From Sthenelais limicola (taxonomy: Eukaryota > Annelida > Polychaeta > Phyllodocida > Sigalionidae): 64,000 nt of DNA. The translations under genes and the position numbers were made by a program. The stretch covers positions 39,369,744 to 39,433,743 of the forward strand of contig OW804096.1 in assembly GCA_942159475.1 (NCBI GenBank), written 5' to 3'. This document shows positions 36,211 through 48,162 of this stretch, piece after piece; position 1 is the first letter of the stretch, and the number at the start of each line of letters is the position of its first letter. Below the pieces are notes generated by a model. That model did not search any database and was not told where the DNA came from. It saw nothing but the letters and a program-made list of their open reading frames with translations.

Positions 36211-36648
36211 CCTCTCAATGCTGAAATTGCCAAGATCCAATCCCAGAATCCATCACTTCCGGTCTGCATTACGGCCTCTGTAATCCCCCTATTATTGCGG
36301 TCCAATGATACATTTCCTCGTTCCTTTTCCCAATAACTAATACTTCAACACCCTATTGAGAATTAGGTGATATAACCCGCGATTCAGAACAACTCACATG
36401 TCAAATTGTCACGCACTGTTAATAATAAAGGTCCTTAAGAAATACTCCTTGGGTTCCTACATGAGTAAGAGAATCTGTCCCAAAACTGAATGTATATTCT
36501 TGTTTAAAACCAATGGTCCACTAAGCCTATTAGCTCAATGGGGAGGCTGTCGCAGGAGTACCAGAAGACAGTCAGGCCAGTGCATGAACGATGAGGTTCG
36601 CTGAAAGAAAGCCATCAACTGTCATGATTTGATGACGCCAGTCGTTTT

Positions 36649-36800
36649 TCATATGTGATGTGTTTCAGGAAGATGAGTCAGAAGTCGAACCAATATGATT
36701 CTAAAAGGATGAGATTAAGCCGATTCCAATGATAGTGAACACTAGGATATCTAATAAGTACTTATATATTTTGACTTTGATATTACTAGTTTTGAACAAA
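36649..36800 (-). mobile_element. MITE family 1 fragment
   Basis: The left terminus CATATGTGATGTGTTTCAGGAAGATGAGTCAGAAG is followed by the ATCTAATAAGTAC block, then the homology stops. No matching right end nearby. Confidence 0.65.
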
Positions 36801-37467
36801 AAAGACATCACAAATGTCAGCGACTCACCAATATGAGAAGATACACTCAGTGGACTCAATCCTCAAGCCCCTATATGCTTTTCCTTAACATAATATAATG
36901 ATGGGTTTTAATAAATAGAAATCCCACTGGAGCATATTAGCAAAAAGCCTAGAATCCCCCACAGACAGAGTTCTAACTATAGAACCTTCTTCTCAATGTA
37001 TAGTTGAACATTTCTTTATTATAATTTGCAGTAGGAGATTGCATGTACATTTGCTACACTATGGTTCAAATGGTAGGTTTGTATTTACGTCTCGTAGTAA
37101 TGGTTTCCATGGGGGACATGAAGAAATTCTATGTAGTATACTTCTTACAATACAACCAGAGAAATTGAACGATTTCTTAATACCACCCATGCAGTATCTG
37201 CAAGTTTCTGTAGTTGTAATTTTTGTCTTTTGTCTGTGATTTACTCTACTAAAACCTAGCAAGTTCTTATGTAAAGAATATCTGTGGGAATAAATCATGG
37301 TTAACAAATGGGAAAATGAAACAACGTTCATTTAATTGGTGATGAAGACGGTGATGAGGAAGATGAATTTTATCAATTGTATTTCCCAAATGAAATAAAG
37401 GCTTTCAAAATAATTTCAACAAAGGCATTCTTGTTCATTGCTTCATATTTTATCATTATTTGTTATA

Positions 37468-38204
37468 TATATGTGATGTGTTACAGGAAAAGATTTTGAG
37501 ATATCATCAGATCTGAATAGACGGGATCAAGCAGATTCCAATGATGAAGTGTTTCTATAGTTTAAGTTTCATATTTTCATGTTTGAAAATTAGTTTGCAA
37601 TATTTCTGGGTGATTAATTATCGGTAAAGCAACTAAATCAACTCCATAGAATGACCTTTGAAACGCAAGATAATATTTAATGCACTATCACAAGATTTAG
37701 TACACAGATTGATATGTCATAAAAGGCTAAGCACAGAAGTACTATTTTTACCACATCTCTCTTTTCTCTTTTCTTTAGTATTTATCAGTTTACACAGATG
37801 TACAGTAGTTATTGACGTCAATTATACTTCTTTGTGAAATAGACCCAAGGAAATTGAATAATTGGTTGATTAACTGATTAATTGATTTCTTTAATGAGCG
37901 CGTAGTTAATCTACTTGTTTAACTTGTTTTCTGATCACTGTTTTAACACCTATAATGTTTAATGTATACGTAGCTTAGTCAAAATGTAAACAAGAAAAAA
38001 GATAATCAAGAAAGGCATGTTCGGGAAGACCTCCTCTTGAGAAGAACACAACCTCTTTGTCTAACATCTTATGGCAAATAAAGAATTATCTTATCTTAAG
38101 CACCTGTAACATGAGATTATTCCAACAAAGGGATCTTGTGAAAAATCCCTTTGCAAAATATCTTTTTGGGGACTTGTGACCCATTTTCCTGGAACACGTC
38201 ACAT
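37468..38204 (-). mobile_element. MITE family 1 copy split by foreign sequence
   Basis: The left terminus TATATGTGATGTGTTACAGGAAAAG and the right terminus ACTTGTGACCCATTTTCCTGGAACACGTCACATATT are 737 bp apart. About 360 bp of unrelated sequence (roughly 37745-38105) interrupts the usual internal order. Confidence 0.65.
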
Positions 38205-41200
38205 ATTTACCTTGTTGTCAGGGATTTACATCGTTATAAACTACTTCGGATTCCATATTGATTGATGTGTGAATGAGACAATACATGATGAAACAAGTTG
38301 AAATACTTCTTGCAGCCATCTGCTTTAAACGAGTATCTTTAATATGATATTCTCAAACAGCATGAGCTTCCCCCTCTTTATTAAAAACTACACATAAACA
38401 GTGTCATAATATTTTTCAGTAACATATATCAGTAACATATTATTTGAATTCATCCATTCGATTCTGTTTTTAGAATATCATCGATTATAGGGCGCATAAG
38501 TAGTCCACGGCCGCGATTTTTTGAGTCGCGCTACTGTGGCAGTTTCATGACGTCATGTGGACATGTCGCGCCAAGCTCCCATAGCCCCACCATTGCGGAG
38601 ATAAATCATCTCTGTTTGTTCATCGATCATATAATTATATGAAGTCTAACTGACATATATCCATCTTCAGAGGCAAACGAATTCAACCATAGCCTTCATA
38701 ATCATCAAATCGCCCCAATGCAAACTCTATGGGGATTATTTACTTCTGGTCCACACATCGGTACAACTATACGCGACTAATTTTCATTACTTTGCGCCCC
38801 GCCGCCATGACACCTGCGCACCCTATGCATATTGAAAATTGTATTCACTGATATAGTTAATTGCATGTTATTAGTGAAAATGAAATAATACAAATCAAAT
38901 CGATATATTGGGAGTATTTTGGAGCCATATCTGTTTATCCAGCCGGTGACTGGACATGCATTCACTCTAATAGATTTACGTTAATAAACGACACGCGAAA
39001 GTATGATAAGTACGAAGAATAGTCAAGTACCGTAGGCCTATTCCTAGTATTGCCTACTATGGACTAAAATATAATCTGTACATCGGTTTATTTTGTTTAT
39101 ATGATCGACCCTATTGACTAAAGTATGGTATGGGCGCATTAGAAGAACCTAGAATTTCTGGGATAATACCAACCCAGTGTAAATAAAATCTTCAAAAAAA
39201 AAAGTTGTGTATAGCAATCATGGTGTAAATATTCCAGCGAAAGCATGAGTTTTTGTAGCCAAATTAATTAATACTCCTTGATATAGAGCGTATGTTGCCA
39301 GAAACGTCGGAACCCCAATAAACAAAACCAATACTCAACGCCCCATGTCCTCCCCCCCCCCGTGTTCTGGATATTGAATCCGCTCACTTTGAAATTAATT
39401 AATAAACTGATGGATAAACTGGAGACCCAGGCTAGATATTAGCCCCTAATAATTATTTTCATTCAATCTTGAAAAAGAAAAAAATAATTCTGTCGACCAA
39501 AGTGTTTTCACTGCCTTTTCGCTGCACTGTTGGGTTGTTCACTGGCTTCACACAGTCCCGGTGGCGAATGGTATCGCACTACTGACGTCACAAACTTGCT
39601 GCTGAATCTGTCATCATTTATGTATACTCCTTCTATGTACACTGTGAACGTATTTATTTTCGCACAGATACATTTTCGCGCACTAAGTACTTTGACCCCT
39701 TTGCGCGCGGATTTAAATTCCTGCAGCAAGGAAGTCTCTCGCCTTGTTTATGCAACAATTATACCTTTCGCGCAGGATTTATTTTCGTGCACAAGGGTGG
39801 TTGCGCTAAAATAGGGGAAATAAATATTGCGCAACATTAATACGTTTACAATTTTGTATTTCTTAAATAGATCACGATTATTACAGAGAATACTTAAGAT
39901 GAGATGAAGAATAACATAGAGGCGAGCCTAGGCATAAAACAAATATTTATTTTTCACCAAAACATCGTACAGTCAAAGTGTGAAATTCCCAGTGAGAGAA
40001 TAATCAAGTTCGATGTGTAAATCAGGGTGATAAGAGAGTGGTTGAGATAACATGAATAATAACGTTGAGGAGAGATTTGGTGAACACAAGTGATTTTATT
40101 CCACATAACATCCCAATTTAAAGTTTTAAACTTCTACAATACCTGTTTATATGATCAATCCTAGGGATCCAAGGCCTAATTGATAGTGACAAACAGAGCG
40201 AATCAACGTCCCCTTTAGAACTATATTTAGATTAGACTAGATAATTCTTTATTTGTTTTCTTGATGGTACATCATCAAACAGGTTGTGGTCTTCTCAAAT
40301 AGAGGTCTACCAGGCAATATCTACCTTATTTTACCTTTTACTTTTACCGTTTTATGTTACATAACTACTAAAGTATGTTTACTCCATTATAGGGTCGCAA
40401 CGCTAACTTTACCATATTGTACAATTACAGGTATGTAAGTGCAGCACTCTGCATCATAGTCGTATCGTCAGATCAGTGAAGGCAAGCCTTGCCGCAATAT
40501 AGCTGCGGTGAGGCCACGCCCACCTTGGTTTGTTTACGGTCACCACCCACGTGACGAGGCTCAACCAATGAGAGAGCAGGAAGAAAAGAACATTTACCGT
40601 AAGAGTCACTTTATCTTCCTCGCCCAGGTCGTGCAGACCAATATTAATTGGCAGAAATAGATATAACAGAATACAATGGTGCTATAGCACCTGCCAGTCA
40701 TGTGAGACCATGTGGTACTATAAAAATGAAAACATTCCCACAGAGAGATCTTGTGTTTAATCTCTTTGAAAAATATCAATTTTGGTACTTGTGACTCACA
40801 ACATATGTACATACTTATACAATCCCTCAAGACATGATGATCATAGGTTCACTGGGAACAGATGCAATATAACAGTAAACAGATTTTCCCCAAGAAAATA
40901 TCAACGAATAATATTCAAATTATGTCTTTGCATGGTGTGATTCATTTAGGAGTTTGATGCTAACTGGACCGAATTGTATTATGCAGAGGAAACGTTAGTG
41001 TCACTGTGGGAATTAAACATAACAAAAAATGTCCGCCTTGCTCATGAAAAAAAACGGCATTTCCGATTTCCCTGTTTCAAACAAATGTCCTGTCCTCCAA
41101 ATTGATGAACGTCTATAGAGACCCTGGCAGGTGACTCTCATTGTGATTTTCTAACATCTGCCTTGGAAAATTATACATATACCGCATATTTCCGACTTAT

Positions 41201-41719
41201 CCTGGGGATGTCGGGTGGCCAAGTCGGTTAAATGCTGGGGTGGCTCAGTGGCGTGACTATAATCGACGGTAATGGTTAATTGTTCATAGCACACTCACTA
41301 GGGCAGCTGAGCCACTGCACAATTCTGCAAAGTGTATAAACATATTTAATCCATGGTCCAAATATATAACTGTCAAAGATAGATGTATCAATGAGTCTAT
41401 GTCAGATGTCTAATACTAAGATGTATGGTGGCCACTGGAGCATGATGGAGCATGATGAAGCATGATGGTGACCACTGAAGCATTCCAGGCATTATAATAT
41501 TATATACATCTAAAGTTGCTGTGCGACGCCATGCATATGGCTGTGTGACGCCCAGTAATGCATGACACATGCCCATCAGTGTCAGTAGTATAGAAATTGG
41601 GCTGTTGTAAATGGCAGGTGGGCCTAATCTGCCATTTAGTAGTCAATGGTCCACACATCGTAACATCTGTAAAGTGTTCCTCATGATTCTTCACTGTTTG
41701 TGTTATCACTCACTGATCA

Positions 41720-43190
41720 TTTGTCCTTAGAATGTACCATTACGGTTTGTCCTTAGAGTGTACCATTACCGTTTGTCCTTAGAGTGTACCATTACCATTT
41801 GTCCTTAGATTGTATCATTATGATTTGTCCTGAGAGTGTACCATTACCATTTGTCCTTAGATTGTATCATTATGATTTGTCCTGAGAGTGGACCATCATG
41901 ACTTGTCCTTAGAATGTACTATTATAATTTGTCCTTAGAGTGTATCATTATGATTTGTCCTTAGAATGTACCATCACACATTGTCTTTTTCCTTATATTG
42001 TATCATTAGGATATATGTCCTTAGATTGCACTATTATGCTTTGTCCTTGGAAAATGTACCATTATGATTTTCCTTATAGTGTACCAATATGATTTGTCTT
42101 AAGAGTGTACCATTATGATTTGTCCTTAGAATGTACCATCACACATTGGTTGTCCTTGTTCTTAAAATGTAACATTAAGATATGTCCTTATAATGTACCA
42201 TTATGCTTTGTCCTTAGAAAATAAACAATTACGATTTTTCCTCAGAATGTACCATTACAATTTGTCCTTAGAATGTACACTCATGATTTGTCCTTAGAAT
42301 GTACCATTACGATTTGTGCTTAGACTGTACCATTTCGAATTGTCCTTAGAATGTACCATCACACTTTGTCCTTGTCCTTAGAAGGTACCCTTAGGATATG
42401 TCCTTAGAATGTATTATTATGATTTTTCCTTAGAATGGTCCATTTCAATTTGTCCTCAGTGTCCTTATTACAATTTGTGCTTAGACTGCACGATTAGGAT
42501 ATGTCCTTAGAATGTACCATTAGGATATGTCCTTAGAATGTACCATTAGGATATGTCCTCAGAATGTACCATTAGGATATGTCCTTAGGATGTACCATTA
42601 GGATATGTCCTTAGGATGTACCATTAGGGTATGTCCTTAGGATGTACCATCAGGATATGTCCTTAGGATGTACCATTAGGGTATGTCCTTAGAATGTACC
42701 ATTAGGATATGTCCTTAGAATGTACCATTAGGATATGTCATCAGGATGTACCATTAGGATATGTCCTTAGAATGTACCATTAGGATATGTCCTTAGAATG
42801 TACCATTAGGATATGTCCTTAGAATGTACTATTAGGATATGCCCTTAGAATGTACTATTAGGATAAGTCCTTAGAATGTATCATTAGGATATGCCCTTAG
42901 AATGTACCATTAGGGTATGTCCTTAGAATGTACCATTAGGATATGTCCTTAGAATGTACCATTAGGATATGTCCTTAGGATGTACCATTAGGATATGTCC
43001 TTAGAATGTACCATTAGGACTTTTCCATAAAATGGTTCATTATGATTTGTCCTTAGAATGTACCATTACCATTTGTCTTTAGAGTGTATCATTATGATGT
43101 CCTTAGAATCATTAATCCACAAAATGGTCCATTACGATTTGCCTTTGGAGAGAACCATTGCGATTTGTCCATAGAATGAACCATTTCCAT
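41720..43190. repeat. 26-bp minisatellite array, about 1.4 kb
   Basis: Unit ATTAGGATATGTCCTTAGAATGTACC, roughly 50 copies. Units left of about 42,490 are diverged (ATTAYGATTTGTCCTTAGARTGTACC with indels). Those at 42,490-43,020 are nearly uniform, suggesting recent homogenisation at the right side. Not coding: the unit length is not a multiple of three, and frames break. Confidence 0.95.
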
Positions 43191-44400
43191 TTGGCCCTAC
43201 CAACCATTTCCATTTGGCCCTATCAATCGTCCATCTCCATGAAAGCTACACAAACAACCCAAATTGTAACTATATCAATATTACAAGACATCATTGCATC
43301 ATGAACAAGTAATTTTATTGAGGATAACTTCTCAGAACCTCAGAAGTATTTAATAACGAATTTTGTATTGCATAAAATTTAACTTTAAACCCAGTTTAAC
43401 AGTTTGATTTAAACACATACATGCCAAATTCAACACAGGGCAGCCATTGCTCACACACATACTATTGTAGCTTCTCAACACTAGGTGACACCACCTCCCA
43501 TGTAACTACACAGCTCATCTAAGATGTCGGTTTCACTGTCAAATTCCATCATTCTATATTACTTGCTTTTACTGCTTTGAAATAAATATGAAATCAGGGT
43601 ATGAATAATGTGTCATATTTACTCTGGTAAACATATATGGATAACCATTTCGAAGAAAGAAGAGAGAAGAAGGAAAGCAAATTAAGGAATACCAAAATAT
43701 ATTATGTATCAATTTCATATGCATTAATATAATTTTAGCGATGGGTTTAGACATTGAGTTAACAATGGGATGAAGCACCCTTTATACAACATTCCTATTC
43801 CTGGTCAAGAATGGATAAATATTCATGGAAACAACATGGGAATACATAATACAATAAAATACTGAAAAACATTCAGTATCAGACAGATTAAAATCGCCAA
43901 TGACAATTGTAAAGCACTAGTATGAATAAGAATATTTCAGATTTCAAGAAATAGCTAATGATTGGTAATGAAAGGAATAATAACATAAAATGCACAATAC
44001 AACTAGTTTTCAACAAATCAAAGTGGCAACATATCAACATTATTTTCAGTTAAGTTAAATAAATGGTATTAACATCTGAAATACTTTATCAACCTTCTTT
44101 GAAGGTCACCTATTTATATTATCTATATCTACATTATAGATTTAATGTAAAAGTGCATTAACAGTTTCGAAAGGTTCTCACCAAAGCATGGGTTCGAGTT
44201 CCACTTTTCAGTCCAGTTATATACCTCACTCCGACCATGTTTCATTCTTTTTTTCCTTGGCTAAATATATAACCATTGTCACACATTGACACATTAACAT
44301 TAAATAAAAGTGTGAACGTTTAAACAACGTTATTTTCAGTTAGGTTAGATATATATGTAGCGAATTATTCCCAAGAAGAATACAGGTATAGATCACATAC
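43191..44400. other. Intergenic spacer, nothing recognised
   Basis: AT-rich with no exon, repeat array or RNA gene that I can support on either strand. Confidence 0.45.
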
Positions 44401-44662
44401 CTGGAGCAGTTGTGCCACCTGGTAGTTGTATTGCTAACGATCCTAAGCTTACAGCCAGAGTGAGGAAGCGAAAAACCTGACGATATCGAGGTAGAATGCA
44501 CCGGAAAATGACTGACTGACTGAACTGTGATTTTTTTCGTTCGTTTTGCGAAAAAATGGTAAAATGTGCAAGAGGTGATGTAACGGTTGCAGCCTTAGAC
44601 ATTTTTGTCCAAGTTGTCTGCAGAAACGGAGCAGGCGTTGTTGCGTCTAATAGTGACAACAT
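44401..44662 (-). CDS. Possible first coding exon of a leftward membrane or secreted protein
   Basis: An ATG at 44662 opens 87 codons running to a consensus donor (ctccag then gtatgtgat), leaving phase 1. Near the end is a basic stretch (PRYRQVFRF), a hydrophobic core (LTLAVSLGSLAIQ), then PGGTTAPG, which resembles a signal anchor or late signal peptide followed by a Thr/Pro/Gly stalk. Phase 1 exit is usual for extracellular-domain genes. The DNA just upstream (44,735-44,775) is CG-rich. No downstream exon was found, and the acceptor-like sites inside do not match the phase of the lectin gene's last visible exon. Weak call; not assigned to a family. Confidence 0.28.
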
Positions 44663-45079
44663 CTCTAAATGTCCATTCCCATTACCACGACCGGCTGGCC
44701 GATACTTGCTGGCTGTAATACTTTAACATTGTGTTTTTTGCCGTGCGGCGGCCGTACACCAATCGGCCGTTGTAATGTGAATGAGCCTTAAGATTCAGGA
44801 CAAAACAGGGGTATTTCATCTGGCGCTTTGAATACGCTCTCTGAAATGAATTTGGCATGTGGATAGCCTGCTATGTCATGGTTCGGACGGCTATGACGAG
44901 TTGGTGAAAAATGTATTGTATTATCTGTAAATTGTTTGAATTTTTACAGACACTATAGGGCCCACCAGCCTAAGGTCCCACATTCCCTATTTTTCAGTCC
45001 CTAGGTTCCAGCTACAATTGGATGCGAGGGGTCACAAAACAATTAGTTTGATAAAACCATAAAATAACTAAAAACGTAC

Positions 45080-45265
45080 GGCCACATATATTCTCAGTAT
45101 GTGCAAATGTATCCGTCCAGTCCTCAGTGGAGCAGTGTAATGCTTGTGTTCTGTAGCCAGTGGGGAAGACAAAGCCCAGGTCACACTTGTACAACACGTG
45201 GGTGTCATTGCTGCTGTCACGAGCACCATTAGTTATACTTGCAGGTGCTTTCTTGCAGAAATGAA
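45080..45265 (-). CDS. Lectin gene exon: third sushi (CCP) domain
   Basis: A 186-bp exon, phase 1-1, between acceptor ctccacacag and donor gtacgttt. It encodes VHFCKKAPASITNGARD, then VLYKCDLGFVFPTGY, ALHCSTEDWTDTF and ENICG. Four cysteines in the standard sushi pattern, with Y-x-C-x-x-G-F and the single Trp before the last cysteine. Reading through the donor gives a hydrophobic 23-residue extension to a stop. Confidence 0.88.
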
Positions 45266-45617
45266 CTGTGTGGAGTAAAACAGATGATATTGAGCATGTA
45301 AGGCTCTATAAAAATAGTGTAAAACAGTGTCTATTACATTGAGGGTAGAGTTGGCAGCAAAGTTGTTTATTTTTAACATTTGATTTGTTTTGTGCATTTT
45401 GTGTTTCTAAAGGGTCGTAAAAGAGATAATAAGAGGAAATTATCAAGGCATGAAGATAAAAGTATTTTAACTTTTTTTCCTCTCACAGATATGATCCAAT
45501 TTTTCAGAACAGTCAGTATCACCCCTGATTCCTTGGTATTATATGACATTATAGATGTTACAGGGCTGTTATATTCAAGATTCCTTTACAAGCACACTTC
45601 TCAGAAACTAAAGAAAA

Positions 45618-46030
45618 CATATGTGATGTGCTTAAGGAGAATGAGTCACAAGTCACAAAACTGATATTTTTCAAAGTGACTTATTCGCAAGAACGCTTGC
45701 CCCGAATCTTTTCATATTTGGGGTGTTTAGCACTGTCAGTAGCTTAAAAATATATACCAAGTTTAATGACTGTGTATCTAAACTATGCCTGCATATCTGA
45801 GGTTATCATAAGGAGTATATTTCACCAGATTTACCCACTTTACTGTAGTGATTGACCATTAAGAAATATGACTGACCCTTCGTTCATGCAAATATAAATA
45901 GAAGTAATCATTGAATGCTCTAATCTTAACCATCATTGGAATCCGCTTCTTCTCCTCTTTTAAAATATGTTGGAATGTCAAAACCCATTTTCTGCGACTT
46001 GTGACTAATTTTCCTTTAACACATCACATA
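45618..46030 (+). mobile_element. MITE family 1 copy, near full length
   Basis: Starts CATATGTGATGTGCTTAAGGAGAATGAGTCACAAGTC and ends GACTTGTGACTAATTTTCCTTTAACACATCACATATG. About 410 bp, inside a lectin-gene intron. Confidence 0.82.
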
Positions 46031-46309
46031 TGCAATAGATTGACAGACAATTATCGTATATAGTGCAATGCAAGTTACAATAAGTGGCAGTTGGTGGCAG
46101 TTGTGGCAGTTGTGTTTGCTAATGGTTCATCACGCAATCGTATATAGTGCAATGCACCCATAGATTCGCAGAAAATGTTATAATTGCACTAATATCCCAA
46201 GTTTAGGTGTTATCATAGAAATGAGTGATATCTGCAAACCTGTACCATATCTGTATCACCCGGTTCTAGAACAGCCGGACATCTACCCGCCGGACATCTA
46301 CCATGCCAA

Positions 46310-46347
46310 CCCCCCCCCCCCCCCCCCCGCCCCCCCCCAACCCCCCC
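46310..46347. repeat. Poly-C tract
   Basis: Thirty-eight bases, almost all C, in three runs broken by single G and AA. On the other strand this is a strong G-quadruplex candidate, within a lectin-gene intron. Confidence 0.9.
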
Positions 46348-46536
46348 GACTTTTACAAGCTGGATATTTACCATCCTGGATATTGTCTCGCCTTATCTGA
46401 AACTATTGTCTATTGTTTCTTTATAAATGTTAATCACACAATAATGTATAATAGTGAACAATCCCAAATAACAGAGTGAACAACCCCCAAAAATGTCATG
46501 GGTGAAATGAGTGAAATTATCCAAGGAATAACTTAC

Positions 46537-46713
46537 CTTCACATTTAACACTATTTATTATCTCATCCCATGTGCGTGAACAGTTACAGTCGAACGTGTA
46601 TACATCAAGGCCGTCAGGGAAATTGTAGCCTTTGGAGCATGAGTAGGTCACATTATGGCGGCCAATAGACTTGGTAGCATCAACCATCACTGGCGCCTTC
46701 ATACAGAAGTCCG
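46537..46713 (-). CDS. Lectin gene exon: second sushi (CCP) domain
   Basis: A 177-bp exon, phase 1-1, between acceptor tttctttctag and donor gtaagtta. It encodes ADFCMKAPVMVDATKSIG, VTYSCSKGYNFPDG, YTFDCNCSRTWDEI and SVKCEG. This is the sushi pattern with one extra cysteine (DCNC), making five. YSCSKGY and the Trp before the final cysteine support the family. Confidence 0.88.
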
Positions 46714-47742
46714 CTAGAAAGAAAAGAGATTTAAATACATAGCATTACAACTAATTTAACATCATGCAGGCTTGTAATGTGTTCACAAAGCTACTCTATA
46801 CTAGTTAAAAGTTCTGTTTTTCTGACAATTAAAACGGCTAGATTCTTTTTTCCAGTCATGGTTTCTGCTGGAAAAGACCTCAATGGTTTGTGGACAAACA
46901 TAATGCTGATGCTAGTGTAAAAGCAGCTTTTTCTTGCATGCATTTTGTACTTAAAATGTGTCCCGGCCTCATGCAATTAATAGGGAGATTTAGCAACCAC
47001 AACGCACGACCACAACACTAACGCATCCACTAACTATTTGTACATTACTATACCGCTGTGGGGATATCTCGAGAGGCGCTGAGCCGAGTGCATCTGCATT
47101 GCAGGCCTCTCAAGATATCCCCACAACGGCAATAATGTACTAAAAGTTATTGGATGCGTTAGTGTTGTGTTGGTGCGTTGTGGCTGCTAAATCTCCCTGT
47201 TATGTCTATAGGGCTTCCCTGGAAAGCACTTATCCTAAGTACGGCAGTCCACTAGTGCTCTTGAATATTTCTATATCTAGAATGTACCACTACACTGAGA
47301 CATGGTCATTTTCATACAGTTCTCTTTCTTCACAATAGTTACTGTTTCTTTTACTCCAAAATTAATTAAAGCACTACAGAAGTATTTGAGGGATAGGCGT
47401 ATGACTTATACAATTGGCAGGAAAGCAGGTCTAGCAGAATTAGACGAAGGTTTGTAGGTTGATCCCAATGGATTGACTGAAGATAGTGACGTAATTCTAT
47501 TAGAAAACAGTAACTATTGAGGAATATAAGAGGGGAGAGAGAATGAGAGAGAAAGGGGGCAAGAGATCGAGGGAGAGAAAGAGAGAGGATGGGACAGGAG
47601 GAAGAGATGGAGGGTGAGATAAAAGGTCAGAGAGAACTGTTGGTGAAATTGTAACCATAATGATATAGTTTTGTTTGGTTCTGCATTAAATGTTATATGT
47701 ATTATCAATCTCATTTGGGCAACCAAAATAATGAACACTTAC
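46714..47742 (-). other. Lectin gene intron between CTLD and CCP2
   Basis: No exon. It contains the fold-back element 46982-47198 and, on the plus strand, a purine-rich stretch at 47530-47640. Confidence 0.6.
46982..47198. mobile_element. Fold-back MITE, AGGGAGATTTAGC ends, piggyBac-like
   Basis: The left arm AGGGAGATTTAGCAACCACAA continues through AACACTAACGCATCCA, and the right arm is its inverse, ending TGCTAAATCTCCCT. A second inverted pair (GTGGGGATATCT / AGATATCCCCAC) lies nearer the centre, so most of the 217 bp folds on itself. Flanks are TTAA plus T on the left and G plus TTAT on the right, consistent with a worn TTAA target duplication. Confidence 0.78.
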
Positions 47743-47969
47743 CAGTTGGTATCTCACAGAGGACTTTCCCGTTATTATTAACACCAATATCATTCCATTT
47801 TCCTGTGTCGAAATGAAAGTCAACAGCATCCTCATTGTTGACGTTGTTGGGTTCCCCATCACCCCAATTGGTCCAAGTAACCGGCACTTGACCAGGAACC
47901 CACTCAAATGAACTTTCAATTCTCTCATCACTCAGTCCAATGGCAATCTTTGTATCGCTAACTCCCTTA
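47743..47969 (-). CDS. Lectin gene exon: C-terminal half of C-type lectin domain
   Basis: A 227-bp exon, phase 2 in and phase 1 out, between acceptor cttcttttacag and donor gtaagtgt. It encodes KGVSDTKIAIGLSDERIE, FEWVPGQVPVTWTNWGDGEPN, NVNNEDAVDFHFD, GKWNDIGVNNNGKVLCEIPTG. EPN (the mannose-type sugar-specificity motif) and WND (the calcium-site motif) are both present, as are WIG-like IAIGL and the final Cys-Glu. The two inner-disulfide cysteines are absent: Ala stands in NEDAV where Cys is expected, and no Cys follows WND at the usual position. Confidence 0.93.
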
Positions 47970-48162
47970 CTGTAAAAGAAGGTACAAATAGATTTCCTCT
48001 GAGTTACGGAATTGTTGGTTTCTGCGGTGCAGGGTATGTGGGACACATATATTTAAGACCTTCCAGCTTATTTCAAACGCGTTTTACTTAAATACTATAT
48101 TGTTTTTCTTAAGTGTTGATGCAAACAAACCAACATTTTAAAACAGGTTAAAATAGACCTAC

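Larger units (their letters stand above)
33481..41719. other. Intergenic, MITE-rich, no gene seen
   Basis: No coding exon recognised. It holds MITE family 1 copies (34040-34427, 36649-36800, 37468-38204 and a right-end fragment 40720-40806), a nested TTAA MITE (35364-35709), a family 2 copy (36001-36210), and a CG-rich stretch at 39640-39835 built of repeated ATTTTCGCGC motifs. CREs (TGACGTCA) occur at 38548-38555 and 39583-39590. A GC-richer stretch with CACGTG and CCAAT lies at 40470-40590. Confidence 0.5.
45266..46536 (-). other. Lectin gene intron between CCP2 and CCP3
   Basis: No exon seen. It holds a MITE family 1 copy at 45618-46030 and a C-rich run at 46310-46347, preceded by two GCCGGACATCTACC repeats. 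Confidence 0.6.

Noticed and set aside
36531..36610. tRNA-like TTAGCTCAATGGGGAGGCTG
   Set aside because: No T-arm with TTCGA at the right distance and no paired acceptor stem.
41211..41300. tRNA-like box A (GTGGCCAAGTCGGTTAAATG)
   Set aside because: No matching box B or acceptor pairing downstream. At best a decayed fragment.
44521..44640. Joining the 44401 segment to the lectin gene via acceptor gtttctgcag
   Set aside because: The lectin exon at 45080 ends in phase 1. Using this acceptor gives an in-frame stop within a few codons.
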